From Rhizobium sp. BK399 (GTDB taxonomy: Bacteria; Pseudomonadota; Alphaproteobacteria; Rhizobiales; Rhizobiaceae): a stretch of DNA of 64,000 nt. Every line of letters starts with the position of its first letter. Positions within the stretch are counted from its first letter, which is position 1. This document shows positions 43,799 to 53,048 of this stretch, in pieces. The notes below the pieces were generated by a model, which saw only the letters and a program-made list of their open reading frames with translations, was not told the DNA's origin and ran no database searches. The translations under genes and the position numbers were made by a program. The stretch spans positions 161,964-225,963 of the forward strand of contig NZ_JACIAH010000009.1 in assembly GCF_014194695.1 (NCBI RefSeq). The letters are read 5' to 3'.

Positions 43799-45678
43799 CT
43801 GGCCCGGTCCACTTTGATCAGATCGACTGGCTGGTTGATGTCGTGAGCTCTCTGAATGAAGGCAAGGCCATCCGCAAGGATTTCGGTGACGGCAGTCGCC
43901 TCCATGTCGATCGATTGCTACCCTTTCTGTTCCTCCACATCGATGGCGGTCGCAACGAGGACGTTGCCCGATCCGTGGTGCAGGCGAACGCCTCCTACCT
44001 TGTCGCATCGGATCCGAGGTCCGTCCTGCCGATCGTCAAGGCACTGTCAATGGTGGCGGCCAAACAGTTCGGGGCCTTTGTCATTGTCCGGTTTGCTGAG
44101 CTCGATCGCGACAGGTTCCTGACAGATGATGCACCGTACCTCCCACCATTCGAGGTTTCGGTCTGGTCGTCAGGCAATGCGCCGGAAGTCAGGGAAACCT
44201 TCTCGAAGGCTGTCAGTGCCAGCGAAGCACGCTTCCGCACGCCCCAGGTCGAGGAGCGGCGCATGGCATCCTCGAAGATTGACGGGGATCTGGCCGGGCT
44301 TGCCGGCTGCGCCCTTCTGGTTGCGGAGTTCGCCCCGATCTACCGTGCTCCCCAGTCCGGTAACACCTTTCCGGAGGTGCGCGACCAGCTCATTGCGACG
44401 CTGTTCGATGCCGGGCTTCGAGCGTGCGCGGCTTTCATAGAGGCGCGTGGAATTATGAAGCCTGCGTCCCATCGTTCGCTCGGACGCCGCGCGTTGGTCG
44501 AGGCGGTCAACCGTGTGGATCGTGGCATCGATGAGATCGCCACGGCATTTGATGTCCTTTTGGCAGTGACCCCGATCAATGCAGGTCAAGCTTTCCATCG
44601 CTTCGAAGCCAACGGGTTCGTAGGTGATCCAGGCTTCCTGTATCGGCCATTGACCGTGCAGGTCGAGGATGCAAAGCAACGCCTCTTTTCCATTGCCTTT
44701 GACCGGATCGAGGACCCGGTGCTTTACGAACTGTACAGGCAAAAGCAGCAGGAAGTGGATCTGCAGTTGTCCCTGGTTGCTGCGCGCAATCGCCAGACCT
44801 TCATCGAGTTTGGACGAGCGCTCTATGGACCTGTCGAACCATTGTTGCTGGCTGAAGCCGAACGCATTCTGGACTACCTCAGTGAAGACGGGCCCGACAC
44901 GGCGTCAAGGAGCGACGACGTTGAGGCGGCCGACAGTGTGTACCTTGAACGGCAGGCGCAGTCGATGATCGCCGCCTACCAGGAAAAGTTCCCCGACTTC
45001 CAGGTCGACGTTGAGGTCCGGGACGACTTGCCGTCGGGACTGATGGTATCGAACCACCGTCTTCTCATCTCGAGAAAGACATTGATGGATCCCCGCCGGG
45101 TGGCGCCGCTTCTCTCCCACGAAATAGGGGTCCACCTTCTTACGTTTTTCAATGGCGGGTGCCAGGGACTGAGGCTCTTTCGTTCAGGGCTTGCAGGATA
45201 TGAGGGCATGCAGGAAGGTCTTGCAGTCTTTGCCGAGTATCTAGCCGGCGGAATGACGGCAGGACGTCTCAAGTTGATCGCGGCGCGCGTGGTCGCATGT
45301 GCCGACATGCTGTCCGGTGCAAAATTCGATCAGACCTTCCATCGGCTGGTGCGGGACTACGGCTTTTCACGAGCTGCCGCGTTCAATCTGACTCTGCGTG
45401 TCTACCGGGGTGGTGGGCTGGCAAAGGACGCGATCTACCTGCGGGGGCTTCTTGAGCTTCTCGACCATCTCAAACGAGGGGCAGCGCTCGATCCATTCTG
45501 GATGGGAAAAATCTCATCCGGCCATTTTGGTGTGATGGAGGAACTGGCGTCACGTGGCTTGTTGAAGCCGCCGGCGATTTATCCGCTGTTTCTGGCCACC
45601 AAGGATGGCCGCGACAGGCTTGAGAAAGCACGCCAGGGATTAAGGCCGATCGATCTTCTTCAATCGAAGGAAATGTAG
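43795..45678 (+). CDS. DUF1704 metalloprotease-like protein (QEGLA motif, flavohemoglobin-expression-modulating family)
   Basis: The 627-residue protein carries the DUF1704 catalytic core near residues 440-480: SHEIGVHLLT gives the HExxxH zinc motif and GYEGMQEGLAVFAEYL the QEGLA motif with the third ligand Glu. This arrangement is shared with the eukaryotic MATCAP tubulin carboxypeptidases, which remove C-terminal residues. The N-terminal 400 residues are a mixed domain without recognised motif. The name about flavohemoglobin comes from older annotation and is not established function. It overlaps the upstream amidohydrolase gene and is followed one base later by the ATP-grasp gene. Confidence 0.88.
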   Translation: MTGPVHFDQIDWLVDVVSSLNEGKAIRKDFGDGSRLHVDRLLPFLFLHIDGGRNEDVARSVVQANASYLVASDPRSVLPIVKALSMVAAKQFGAFVIVRFAELDRDRFLTDDAPYLPPFEVSVWSSGNAPEVRETFSKAVSASEARFRTPQVEERRMASSKIDGDLAGLAGCALLVAEFAPIYRAPQSGNTFPEVRDQLIATLFDAGLRACAAFIEARGIMKPASHRSLGRRALVEAVNRVDRGIDEIATAFDVLLAVTPINAGQAFHRFEANGFVGDPGFLYRPLTVQVEDAKQRLFSIAFDRIEDPVLYELYRQKQQEVDLQLSLVAARNRQTFIEFGRALYGPVEPLLLAEAERILDYLSEDGPDTASRSDDVEAADSVYLERQAQSMIAAYQEKFPDFQVDVEVRDDLPSGLMVSNHRLLISRKTLMDPRRVAPLLSHEIGVHLLTFFNGGCQGLRLFRSGLAGYEGMQEGLAVFAEYLAGGMTAGRLKLIAARVVACADMLSGAKFDQTFHRLVRDYGFSRAAAFNLTLRVYRGGGLAKDAIYLRGLLELLDHLKRGAALDPFWMGKISSGHFGVMEELASRGLLKPPAIYPLFLATKDGRDRLEKARQGLRPIDLLQSKEM

Positions 45679-45679
45679 A

Positions 45680-46723
45680 ATGAGGATAGCTTTTTTCGTA
45701 AATTCCATTGAGAGCGAGTCATCGTACTATACCACGACATCGCTGGCGATGTCCGCCCGGGCACGTGGTCACGACGTCTGTTACCTTACACCTGATGATT
45801 TTGTGCTTCGGCCTGACGACCACCTCCTGGTCCGCGCGGTAATCCCGCCTCCGTCCAAAACCAGGGATCAGGACGCTTTCATTGCCGGACTGCGGGCTGA
45901 GGTTTCAAGGGAAACAATCGACGTCTCCAATATCGATGTCCTGTTCCTGCGCAACGATCCCTCTGAGGATGCAGATGAGCGAGCATGGGCTGTCAATGTC
46001 GGGGCAATGTTTGGACGATTGGCTGTCGAGCGCGGGGTGTTGACGGTGAATGATCCGAATGCGCTCGCCACTGCTCAAAACAAGCTCTATTTCCAGGATT
46101 TCCCCGAAAGCGTCCGTCCGACCACGCTCATTTCCAAGAGCCTGGATGAAATCAGATCGTTTATCGACAGCCAGAAGCGCGGCGTGATCCTGAAACCTCT
46201 TCAGGGATCAGGCGGCAAGCATGTCTTCAAGATCAAATCCAACAAGGAATCCAATCTTAATCAGATCTTCGAGGCGGTCAGCGGGGAGGGGTACCTGATT
46301 GCCCAGGGATACCTGCCGGACGCAGTTGAAGGTGATGTACGATTGTTCGTGATGAATGGCAGGCCACTCGAAAAGGATGGAGCCTATGCCGCCTTCAGGA
46401 GGGTACCGGCCAAGGGTGAAGTGCGATCGAATATCCGTGCCTCCGGAAAGGCGGCCAAGGTGAAGGTCACTCCGGAAATGCTGGCCGTTGCCGAGATGGT
46501 TCGGCCCAAGCTTGTGGCTGATGGCATGTTCCTTGTAGGCCTTGATATCGTGGGATCAAAAATCCTTGAGATCAACGTTTTCACACCGGGCGGACTTCAG
46601 AATCTGGAAAATCTCTATGGCGTGGATTTTTCCGCCCTCGTGATCGAAGCACTCGAGAAAAAGGTCAGCATTCGCCAGAGCTATGGTGCCCAGATCTCCA
46701 ACGCGACGCTCGCGACCTTGTAA
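45680..46723 (+). CDS. GshB/RimK-like ATP-grasp ligase
   Basis: This 347-residue enzyme has the glutathione-synthetase-type ATP-grasp fold. Visible parts are an N-terminal domain (MRIAFFVNSIESESSYYTTT), GVILKPLQGSGGKHVFKIKS (ATP-binding lysine and Gly-rich loop) near residue 165, EGDVRLFVMNGRP near 215, and the metal-binding EINVFTPGGL near 290. It should form an amide bond between a carboxylate and an amino group using ATP. It is not simply glutathione synthetase, since no gshA is nearby and chromosomal gshB is normal in these bacteria. It starts one base after the DUF1704 stop. Confidence 0.87.
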   Translation: MRIAFFVNSIESESSYYTTTSLAMSARARGHDVCYLTPDDFVLRPDDHLLVRAVIPPPSKTRDQDAFIAGLRAEVSRETIDVSNIDVLFLRNDPSEDADERAWAVNVGAMFGRLAVERGVLTVNDPNALATAQNKLYFQDFPESVRPTTLISKSLDEIRSFIDSQKRGVILKPLQGSGGKHVFKIKSNKESNLNQIFEAVSGEGYLIAQGYLPDAVEGDVRLFVMNGRPLEKDGAYAAFRRVPAKGEVRSNIRASGKAAKVKVTPEMLAVAEMVRPKLVADGMFLVGLDIVGSKILEINVFTPGGLQNLENLYGVDFSALVIEALEKKVSIRQSYGAQISNATLATL

Positions 46724-46761
46724 GGTCGTGAGCGTGGGACATGGCCAAAGGGCGCTAGCCT

Positions 46762-47007
46762 TTACGCTTCGACCCTGAGGTTGGCGTGGCGGGCTGCAGC
46801 GATCAGGGCAAGTCGGGCATAGGTCGCCGATTTTTTCCCATCGAGGCTCGCCGAACAGGCTCGCAATGCCCTGGTGAAGGAGTTTCCGCTCACAACAGGC
46901 CATTTGTCTGCAAGCAGCCACGCGGCTTCTCGGGTGTTGCGGACAATATGCATTGCGGATCCGATCACGATGACGACCGGCCTGTTCCAGAAAGTGATTT
47001 CAGTCAT
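46762..47007 (-). CDS. DUF982-family small protein
   Basis: This 81-residue protein matches DUF982: FWNRPVVIVIGSAMHIVRNT, then REAAWLLADKWPVVSGNSF and ALRACSASLDGKKS. Function unknown. GAGGT precedes the ATG. An EcfG-type site lies about 25 bases upstream. It is a divergent relative of the DUF982 product at 40156. Confidence 0.85.
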   Translation of the reverse strand: MTEITFWNRPVVIVIGSAMHIVRNTREAAWLLADKWPVVSGNSFTRALRACSASLDGKKSATYARLALIAAARHANLRVEA

Positions 47008-47029
47008 GCTTACCTCGTTCGCGCCACCT

Positions 47030-47054
47030 AATGCGCGAGCGTGGCAATGGTTCC
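47030..47054 (-). promoter_or_regulatory. EcfG-type promoter of the second DUF982 gene
   Basis: Minus strand GGAAC, 16 bases, CATT (fits N18-TT, weaker -10). Confidence 0.55.
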
Positions 47055-47397
47055 GAGATCATTGAGGCCCGCCACATGCCGCTTGGCGGGGGCGACAGCG
47101 AGTGGGAGGATCTTCGGCGAGTTTGAACGCTGCCAGGCACCGTGCTGATGATGGAGATTGGTTCCCGCTATCGTAACGATCAGAGTGCATCGCTTGAGCG
47201 GGCAAGGACGCTCGTCGCACTGAACAGCAATCGTGTTGCTTTTGCTGCGGAATAGCCGAACGATCGATTGAGACGTACCCGCCGAAGGACTTCGGCTCGT
47301 CCGGTGACATTGTCAGCGCGCAGCGGATTCGATGGACGACTGCCTGACGCCAACTCGACACACTCGATGGTTTTTGCTCCGAAGAGATCCGAAGATA
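47055..47397. other. Intergenic region
   Basis: About 340 bases without a supported gene. A 16-base near-palindrome GCCGAAG-GA-CTTCGGC lies at about 47280-47295. Confidence 0.4.
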
Positions 47398-47422
47398 GGA
47401 ACTCCGGTCGTTTCGGCGCGTT
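47398..47422 (+). promoter_or_regulatory. EcfG-type promoter of the HisKA_2 kinase-receiver operon
   Basis: Plus strand GGAAC, 16 bases, CGTT. The leader to the ATG at 47563 would be about 135 bases. Confidence 0.72.
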
Positions 47423-47562
47423 ACGATGCTTTCATCTGCCGAGAAACAAAACCTGGAAGAATTGCCGCCGTGTCGGCCCGCCCTATTTTGATGATCCATT
47501 CCTCAGAAAGAAGATTCGTTCCCTGGGGAAGAGCACGAAGCCGCAGTCGAGTGCCTCAATAG

Positions 47563-48981
47563 ATGCAGACAACAAACTTCGCAGCTATCTTTCAGGGGAT
47601 GCCACAGCCCTATCTTGTGCTTGATCCCGGTCTGACGATCGTCGCCGCAAGCGACGCATATCTCTCGCTCACATCGCGCGTGCGAAACGACATTGTCGGT
47701 CGTCACATTCTCGAAGCGTTTCCCGAAAATCCCGAGGCTGCCGGGACCGTGGAGCAAGGGCCGCTTGAAGTTTCCCTCCGCCACGCCCTTGCAACTGGCA
47801 AACCGCACGAAATGGCGGTCATTCAATACGACATCCCCCAACCCGGTGGCGGATTTTCGCAGAAGTTCTGGACACCTGTTCACACGCCGGTCATCGGCGA
47901 TGATGGCCATGTCCAGTACATCATACAAAATCCGATGGATGTTACAGATCGCGTCCTGAAGGCGAGGGAGGCTGATACCCGTCTGAGGATTGCCTTGCAT
48001 GCCGCCGAGCTTGCGACCTGGGAGTATGAGCCGGAAACCGATATCTGGCGACGCAGCAACGCCGTCGATGAGATGTTCGGGTTCCTGCCCGGGGAGGGCG
48101 GGCCAGTGGCCGCGCCCTTTTTCGCGCGGATTCACCCGGAGGATCTTGCGGCGGTGCAAGAGGGCCTTCGCCGCATCCAGTCAAGCCCGGACCAGACTGC
48201 CGCGCGTTTTGACTATCGTATCGTTCTGCCGACGGGGGGCGTGCGACACGTGGAATCCCGCGGCGAGGTTCTAAGGACGTCCGACGGCAAGGTTAGAATG
48301 ATCGGTGTGTTGATGGATGTTACCACCGAGCGGCAAAGGGAGGCTGCGCTGACTGTGTCCGTAAAGACCCAGGGCGAGCTCCTCGAGCAAAAGGATGCGT
48401 TGCTCGCTGAGGTCAATCATCGCGTCAAGAACAGCCTCCAGCTCGTCGTGAGTACGCTGAGGCTGCAAGCGCGCCGGTTGCGGGACTCCAAGACGAAGGA
48501 GGCCTTCGATCAGGCAATCTCACGGGTCAGAGCCATCATATCGGTTCATGAGCATCTGTATCGGACCGCCAATTCGCTTACAGTCGACATGGCCGATCAT
48601 CTGACAAAACTCTGCCTCGATATAACGAATGAGCGACCGTCTCGTCCGATCGCGGTGGAAGTAGAGCAGATCGAGTTGCCAACAGAACGTGCAATTCCGC
48701 TATCGATCATCGTGAACGAGCTCGTCACTGCGGCATTGAAGGCGGCTCCAGCCCATGGCAGCCGTCTCCTCGTCAAGCTGCGAGAACTCCCAGAGGACGG
48801 CGTCCTGGCATTGAGTGTCACCAATCCGGATCCTCGCCAAAGCGACGATAACGGTCTGTCCGACCTCGGGAGCAAGCTTGTCACATCCATGACCGCACAG
48901 ATACGAGGTGTTTTCATCGAAGAGGAGGATCCGACGCAAGGTTTTCGGGCCACTGTAACGTTTCCAAGGGAACTGTCGTGA
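47563..48981 (+). CDS. PAS-PAS sensor kinase of the HisKA_2/HWE type with degenerate ATP-binding motifs
   Basis: The 472-residue soluble protein has two PAS domains (residues 10-130 and 140-265) and a HisKA_2 phosphorylation helix with the His in LLAEVNHRVKNSLQLVVSTL near residue 290. The ATPase N-box reads NELVTAALKAA where the family usually has NELVTNAxKHA, and the DxGxG loop is not visible (VTNPDPRQSDDNGLSDLG). It may therefore bind ATP poorly or act as a pseudokinase. No clear ribosome site was seen. The gene overlaps a single-domain receiver as TGATG. Kinases of this type feed the general stress pathway in alphaproteobacteria, which fits its EcfG-type promoter. Confidence 0.88.
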   Translation: MQTTNFAAIFQGMPQPYLVLDPGLTIVAASDAYLSLTSRVRNDIVGRHILEAFPENPEAAGTVEQGPLEVSLRHALATGKPHEMAVIQYDIPQPGGGFSQKFWTPVHTPVIGDDGHVQYIIQNPMDVTDRVLKAREADTRLRIALHAAELATWEYEPETDIWRRSNAVDEMFGFLPGEGGPVAAPFFARIHPEDLAAVQEGLRRIQSSPDQTAARFDYRIVLPTGGVRHVESRGEVLRTSDGKVRMIGVLMDVTTERQREAALTVSVKTQGELLEQKDALLAEVNHRVKNSLQLVVSTLRLQARRLRDSKTKEAFDQAISRVRAIISVHEHLYRTANSLTVDMADHLTKLCLDITNERPSRPIAVEVEQIELPTERAIPLSIIVNELVTAALKAAPAHGSRLLVKLRELPEDGVLALSVTNPDPRQSDDNGLSDLGSKLVTSMTAQIRGVFIEEEDPTQGFRATVTFPRELS

Positions 48982-49361
48982 TGCCTCTTCAGGTCATGAT
49001 CGTTGAAGACGAAATGCTGCTTGCCCTCGATCTCGAGGACATGCTCCTCAAAGCCGGCCATATCGTCGCAGGCCAGGCATCCGACATGCTCCAGGCATTG
49101 TCGCTGGCTGAACAGCTTGGTGGCAGGATCGATGTCGCCATCATGGACGTGAACCTGGCGCGGGGGTCGAATGGGATCGAGACGGCGGCGGCCCTGCGGC
49201 AGCGCTGGAATATTCCATCCCTGTTTGTCAGCGGGAACCTCGACGAAAGGACGCGGCAGCTTGCTCAACAGTGGCATCCTGTCGGCTTCGTCGGAAAGCC
49301 CTATTCCGAACGTGAGCTGCTTTCGTCTCTGAGCGCCCTGTTCGCGACGACGGTCGATTGA
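48981..49361 (+). CDS. Single-domain response regulator
   Basis: This 126-residue receiver has QVMIVEDEMLLALDLEDML (acidic pair), DVAIMDVNLARGSNG (phospho-acceptor), SLFVSGNLD (switch Ser) and GFVGKPYSE (lysine). There is no output domain. It is translationally coupled to the HisKA_2 kinase and is its probable partner; similar single receivers tune phosphate flow to PhyR in stress signalling. Confidence 0.9.
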   Translation: MPLQVMIVEDEMLLALDLEDMLLKAGHIVAGQASDMLQALSLAEQLGGRIDVAIMDVNLARGSNGIETAAALRQRWNIPSLFVSGNLDERTRQLAQQWHPVGFVGKPYSERELLSSLSALFATTVD

Positions 49362-49504
49362 TCGTGAATATGCTGGAGGTGCCCATAATATGCCCCATCA
49401 ACTCTTTTACATTCATACCCTTTTCTGGCGCTTCGCCGCTTTTACATAATCAAGCAGATTGAAATTCTATTGATACCATCTGCGGCTGAGGGAGCGGACC
49501 TATA
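49362..49504. other. Short gap before the KaiC-like gene
   Basis: About 140 AT-rich bases presumed to hold the promoter of the KaiC-kinase operon; no EcfG-type site seen. Confidence 0.35.
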
Positions 49505-51001
49505 ATGACGAAAGGCAGTGAGGAAAAGGCAAGAACGGGTGTCGCTGGTCTCGACGAGATACTGTCGGGAGGATTGACCCGCCTTCATGTCTTTCTTCTC
49601 GAAGGGGCGCCCGGTACGGGAAAGACCACCATTGCATTGCAGTTTTTGCTCGAGGGGGCTGCCCTTGGCGAGCGCTGTCTTTACATCACCTTGTCGGAAA
49701 CAGAAGAAGAACTGCGGAGCAGCGCAGCGTCTCATGAGCTTGAACTGAACGACAGCATCGAGATATTCGAGCTGGTGCCGCCGGAGAGCCTGCTTGACGC
49801 TGACCAGCAACAAAGCCTGCTTTACTCCTCGGATCTGGAACTTGGCGAGACGACCAAGATGATCTTCGAGGCGTTCGAGCGGCTAAAGCCCGCACGCGTC
49901 GTCATAGACAGCCTGTCTGAAATCAGGCTTTTGGCACAAAGTTCGCTCCGCTATCGCCGCCAGATCCTGGCCTTGAAGCATTTCTTTGCAAAGTCCGGTG
50001 CGACCGTGTTGCTGCTCGATGACATGACATCGGACACGATGGACAAGACAGTCCATAGTGTCGTTCACGGCGTGGTGCACCTCGAACAGTTGGCGCCGGA
50101 CTACGGTTCAGAGCGGCGGCGATTACGCATCGTCAAGTATCGTGGGCAGTCCTTCCGGGGTGGGTACCATGATTTCATCATCAACACCGGCGGCGTCGTG
50201 GTTTTTCCGAGATTGCGCGCTATCGAGCACAGAACCGACTTTCACCGAAGCACGCTTGGAAGTGGCGTTGCCGAGCTTGACGGTTTGCTTGGGGGAGGGA
50301 TCGAACAGGGATCCAGCACGCTGCTGATCGGGCCGGCCGGAACCGGCAAGACGTTTTTTGCGCTTCAGTTCGTGGACGCTCTCGTCAAGCGCGGAGGGCG
50401 AGCTGTGGTTTTCGTGTTCGATGAGGAACTTTCCCTCCTGTTTGACCGAACGAAGGCTTTAGGAATCGATCTCGAAAAGATGAGAGATCAGGGGCTGATC
50501 CATATAGAGCAGCTCGATGCGGCCGAGGTCTCACCCGGCGAGTTCGCTCAGCGCGTGCGTGATCGCGTGTCCGATTTCGACGCTAAGATTGTCGTGGTGG
50601 ACAGCATCAACGGCTATCAGGCCGCTATGCCGGAAGAGAACGCGCTCATCCTGCATATGCATGAGTTACTTCAATACTTGAACAGGCAGGGCGCGACGAC
50701 GTTCCTGACCGTCGCTCAGCACGGTCTCGTCGGCGACATGAAGACGCCGGTCGACGTTACCTACCTTGCCGATACGGTTGTGCTTCTGCGCTATTTCGAG
50801 GCGCTCGGAAAGATCCGTCGTGCTGTTTCCGTAATCAAGAAGCGCACCGGAAAGCACGAGGACACGATCCGGGAATTCACGATCAGCGAATGTGGCCTGA
50901 CCCTTGGAGCCCCGCTTTCCGAATTTCAGGGCGTCCTAAGAGGGGTTCCGAGTTACATGGGCAAAGGCGAAGAGCTGCTGTCTCAGCCGGAGGATGATTA
51001 A
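49505..51001 (+). CDS. KaiC-like double-domain ATPase
   Basis: This 498-residue protein has two RecA-type KaiC domains. Domain 1 has EGAPGTGKTTIALQF (Walker A), TLSETEEELRSS (catalytic Glu pair) and RVVIDSLSEI (Walker B). Domain 2 has IGPAGTGKTFFALQF, FVFDEELSLLF and KIVVVDSINGY. It resembles cyanobacterial KaiC in layout, but no KaiA or KaiB is seen. In many non-photosynthetic bacteria such proteins are coupled to histidine kinases and linked to stress. Its stop overlaps the start of the hybrid kinase gene by eight bases, so they form one unit. Confidence 0.92.
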   Translation: MTKGSEEKARTGVAGLDEILSGGLTRLHVFLLEGAPGTGKTTIALQFLLEGAALGERCLYITLSETEEELRSSAASHELELNDSIEIFELVPPESLLDADQQQSLLYSSDLELGETTKMIFEAFERLKPARVVIDSLSEIRLLAQSSLRYRRQILALKHFFAKSGATVLLLDDMTSDTMDKTVHSVVHGVVHLEQLAPDYGSERRRLRIVKYRGQSFRGGYHDFIINTGGVVVFPRLRAIEHRTDFHRSTLGSGVAELDGLLGGGIEQGSSTLLIGPAGTGKTFFALQFVDALVKRGGRAVVFVFDEELSLLFDRTKALGIDLEKMRDQGLIHIEQLDAAEVSPGEFAQRVRDRVSDFDAKIVVVDSINGYQAAMPEENALILHMHELLQYLNRQGATTFLTVAQHGLVGDMKTPVDVTYLADTVVLLRYFEALGKIRRAVSVIKKRTGKHEDTIREFTISECGLTLGAPLSEFQGVLRGVPSYMGKGEELLSQPEDD

Positions 51002-53048
51002 GATTCCTGACCTATCGACGACCATTCTTGTGCTTGCTCCATCCGGCCGTGACGCCGAGATTGCAAAGGCACTACTTGCCGAAGCCGGATTGGCTTCGGA
51101 ATCGGTCAATGACCTACAGCAACTGCTGCAGAGGATCGGCGAGAACACGGGATTTGTCGTTCTGACGGAAGAGACGCTCCGTTCCGCAGATCTGAAACCG
51201 CTTGCCGAATGGATCAGGAATCAGCCCAGCTGGTCGGATATGCCGTTTATCGTCTTCACCCATCGCGGGGGTGGACCCGAACGCAACCCCGCCGCCGCGC
51301 GCCTGTCTGAGGTTCTCGGCAATGTCAGCTTCCTCGAGCGGCCTTTTCATGCCACGACATTTGTCAGCATCGCACATACCGCGATGCGCGGCCGCCGCAG
51401 ACAATTTGAGGCTCGGCTGCGCATCGAGGCCCTGAACGAAAGCGAGCGACGGCTCCAGACCGCACTCAAGGCCGGCAGACTCGGCGCGTGGGAGCTCGAC
51501 CTCGCTACCAACGTCCTCACCACATCTCAGACTTGCCGCGCGATATTCGGCAGAGGGGCTGAGGACCGATTCACCTACGAGGATCTTCTCTTCACGATCC
51601 ATCCCGAAGATCTCGACCGAATGAAAGCTGCGGTCGCTACCACCATCGACACGGGTGCTGATTACTCAATCGAATACCGTACCATCTGGCCGGACGGTTC
51701 TGTACACTGGGCGGAGATGAGGGCGCAGCTCTATCGAAATCGTAGTGGCGAGGCTGTCAAACTTGTCGGCGTATTGGCCGACATCACAGATCGGCGCAAT
51801 GCCGAGGAGCAGCAGAAAAAGCTGAACGAAGTCCTCGAGGAGCGCGTTGCAGCCCGAACAGCGGAACTGGAAGCGGCCCACGCAGCTGTCATGGCGGAGG
51901 TCGCACAGCGCGAAAAAGCGGAAGAGCAACTCCGACAGGCCCAGAAGCTGGAAGCGATCGGTCAACTCACCGGGGGTGTCGCCCACGACTTTAATAATCT
52001 CCTGATGGCGGTCCTCGGTAATCTCGACCTCATTCGCAAGAATGTTGGTGACGATCCTCGCATGCAGCGTTTGATCGAGGGCGCGGTTCAGGGTGCAAAG
52101 CGAGGCGCCTCGTTGACGCAACGGCTGCTGGCATTCGCCCGGCGGCAGGACCTGCAGGTCAAGTCCGTCGACATGAGGTCGTTGGTGGCCGATATGGAAG
52201 AGCTATTGAAAAGATCAATCGGACCGATGGTCACTCTCCTCCGACAAATACCGGAAGACCTGCCACGGGTCCTGGCGGATGCCAATCAGGTGGAATTGGC
52301 GCTGCTCAATCTGGCGGTCAACGCCCGCGATGCCATGCCCGAGGGAGGCACGTTGACGGTCGCCCTCAGGGAGGAGGCCGTCGACGATTTGGATGATGAT
52401 CTCGGACCTGGCCGATACGTGGTCCTGTCGGTGACCGATACGGGTTACGGCATGGATCCGGACACGCTCAGCAAAGCCATCGAACCGTTCTTTTCGACCA
52501 AGGAGCTCGGCAAGGGAACGGGCCTCGGTCTCTCGATGATCCACGGGCTGGCTTTACAACTCAATGGTCATTTTCGGCTGAAAAGTTCGCCGGGCGCCGG
52601 AACGACAGCGGAATTATGGATGCCCGTCGCACAGGCCAGGGAAGAACAACTGCTTCAACCGTTGCAGCTACAGATCGAGCCTCCCACTGATAGTGGCCCG
52701 AAGCGTATCCTGCTGGTCGATGATGATATTCTGATCGCGATGAGCTCTGCGGACATGGTGACCGATCTCGGCCACGAAGTCGTTGAAGTTCACTCCGGCG
52801 CAGAGGCAATTCAGGTCCTTCAAAATGGTCAGGATTTCGATTTGATGATCACGGATTTCTCCATGCCTGGAATGAATGGGGCCGATCTGGCCAAGGCGGC
52901 TCGTGAAATTCGTCCCGATCTTCCCGTCCTGCTCGCGACTGGTTATGCGGATTTGCCAAATGGGATGCACGTTGACGCTCACAGGCTGAGCAAACCATAT
53001 TCCCAGGATCAACTGGCGTTGGAAATAGCCAAAGCGTTGAGTCACTGA
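50994..53048 (+). CDS. Hybrid histidine kinase coupled to the KaiC-like gene
   Basis: The 684-residue protein has an N-terminal degenerate receiver-like domain (residues 5-130) and a PAS domain (about 150-265, ending VKLVGVLADITDRR). A coiled coil (EVLEERVAARTAELEAAHAA) leads to the HisKA helix with the phospho-His near residue 330 in GGVAHDFNNLLMAVLGNL. The HATPase has LALLNLAVNARDAMPEGG and GTGLGLSMIHGLA, and a C-terminal receiver (ILLVDDDILIAMSSADMV, acceptor in DLMITDFSMPG, KPYSQDQ) ends the protein. It has no membrane helix. It should sense a cytoplasmic cue with the KaiC partner and pass phosphate on through an unknown transfer protein. Confidence 0.93.
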   Translation: MIKIPDLSTTILVLAPSGRDAEIAKALLAEAGLASESVNDLQQLLQRIGENTGFVVLTEETLRSADLKPLAEWIRNQPSWSDMPFIVFTHRGGGPERNPAAARLSEVLGNVSFLERPFHATTFVSIAHTAMRGRRRQFEARLRIEALNESERRLQTALKAGRLGAWELDLATNVLTTSQTCRAIFGRGAEDRFTYEDLLFTIHPEDLDRMKAAVATTIDTGADYSIEYRTIWPDGSVHWAEMRAQLYRNRSGEAVKLVGVLADITDRRNAEEQQKKLNEVLEERVAARTAELEAAHAAVMAEVAQREKAEEQLRQAQKLEAIGQLTGGVAHDFNNLLMAVLGNLDLIRKNVGDDPRMQRLIEGAVQGAKRGASLTQRLLAFARRQDLQVKSVDMRSLVADMEELLKRSIGPMVTLLRQIPEDLPRVLADANQVELALLNLAVNARDAMPEGGTLTVALREEAVDDLDDDLGPGRYVVLSVTDTGYGMDPDTLSKAIEPFFSTKELGKGTGLGLSMIHGLALQLNGHFRLKSSPGAGTTAELWMPVAQAREEQLLQPLQLQIEPPTDSGPKRILLVDDDILIAMSSADMVTDLGHEVVEVHSGAEAIQVLQNGQDFDLMITDFSMPGMNGADLAKAAREIRPDLPVLLATGYADLPNGMHVDAHRLSKPYSQDQLALEIAKALSH

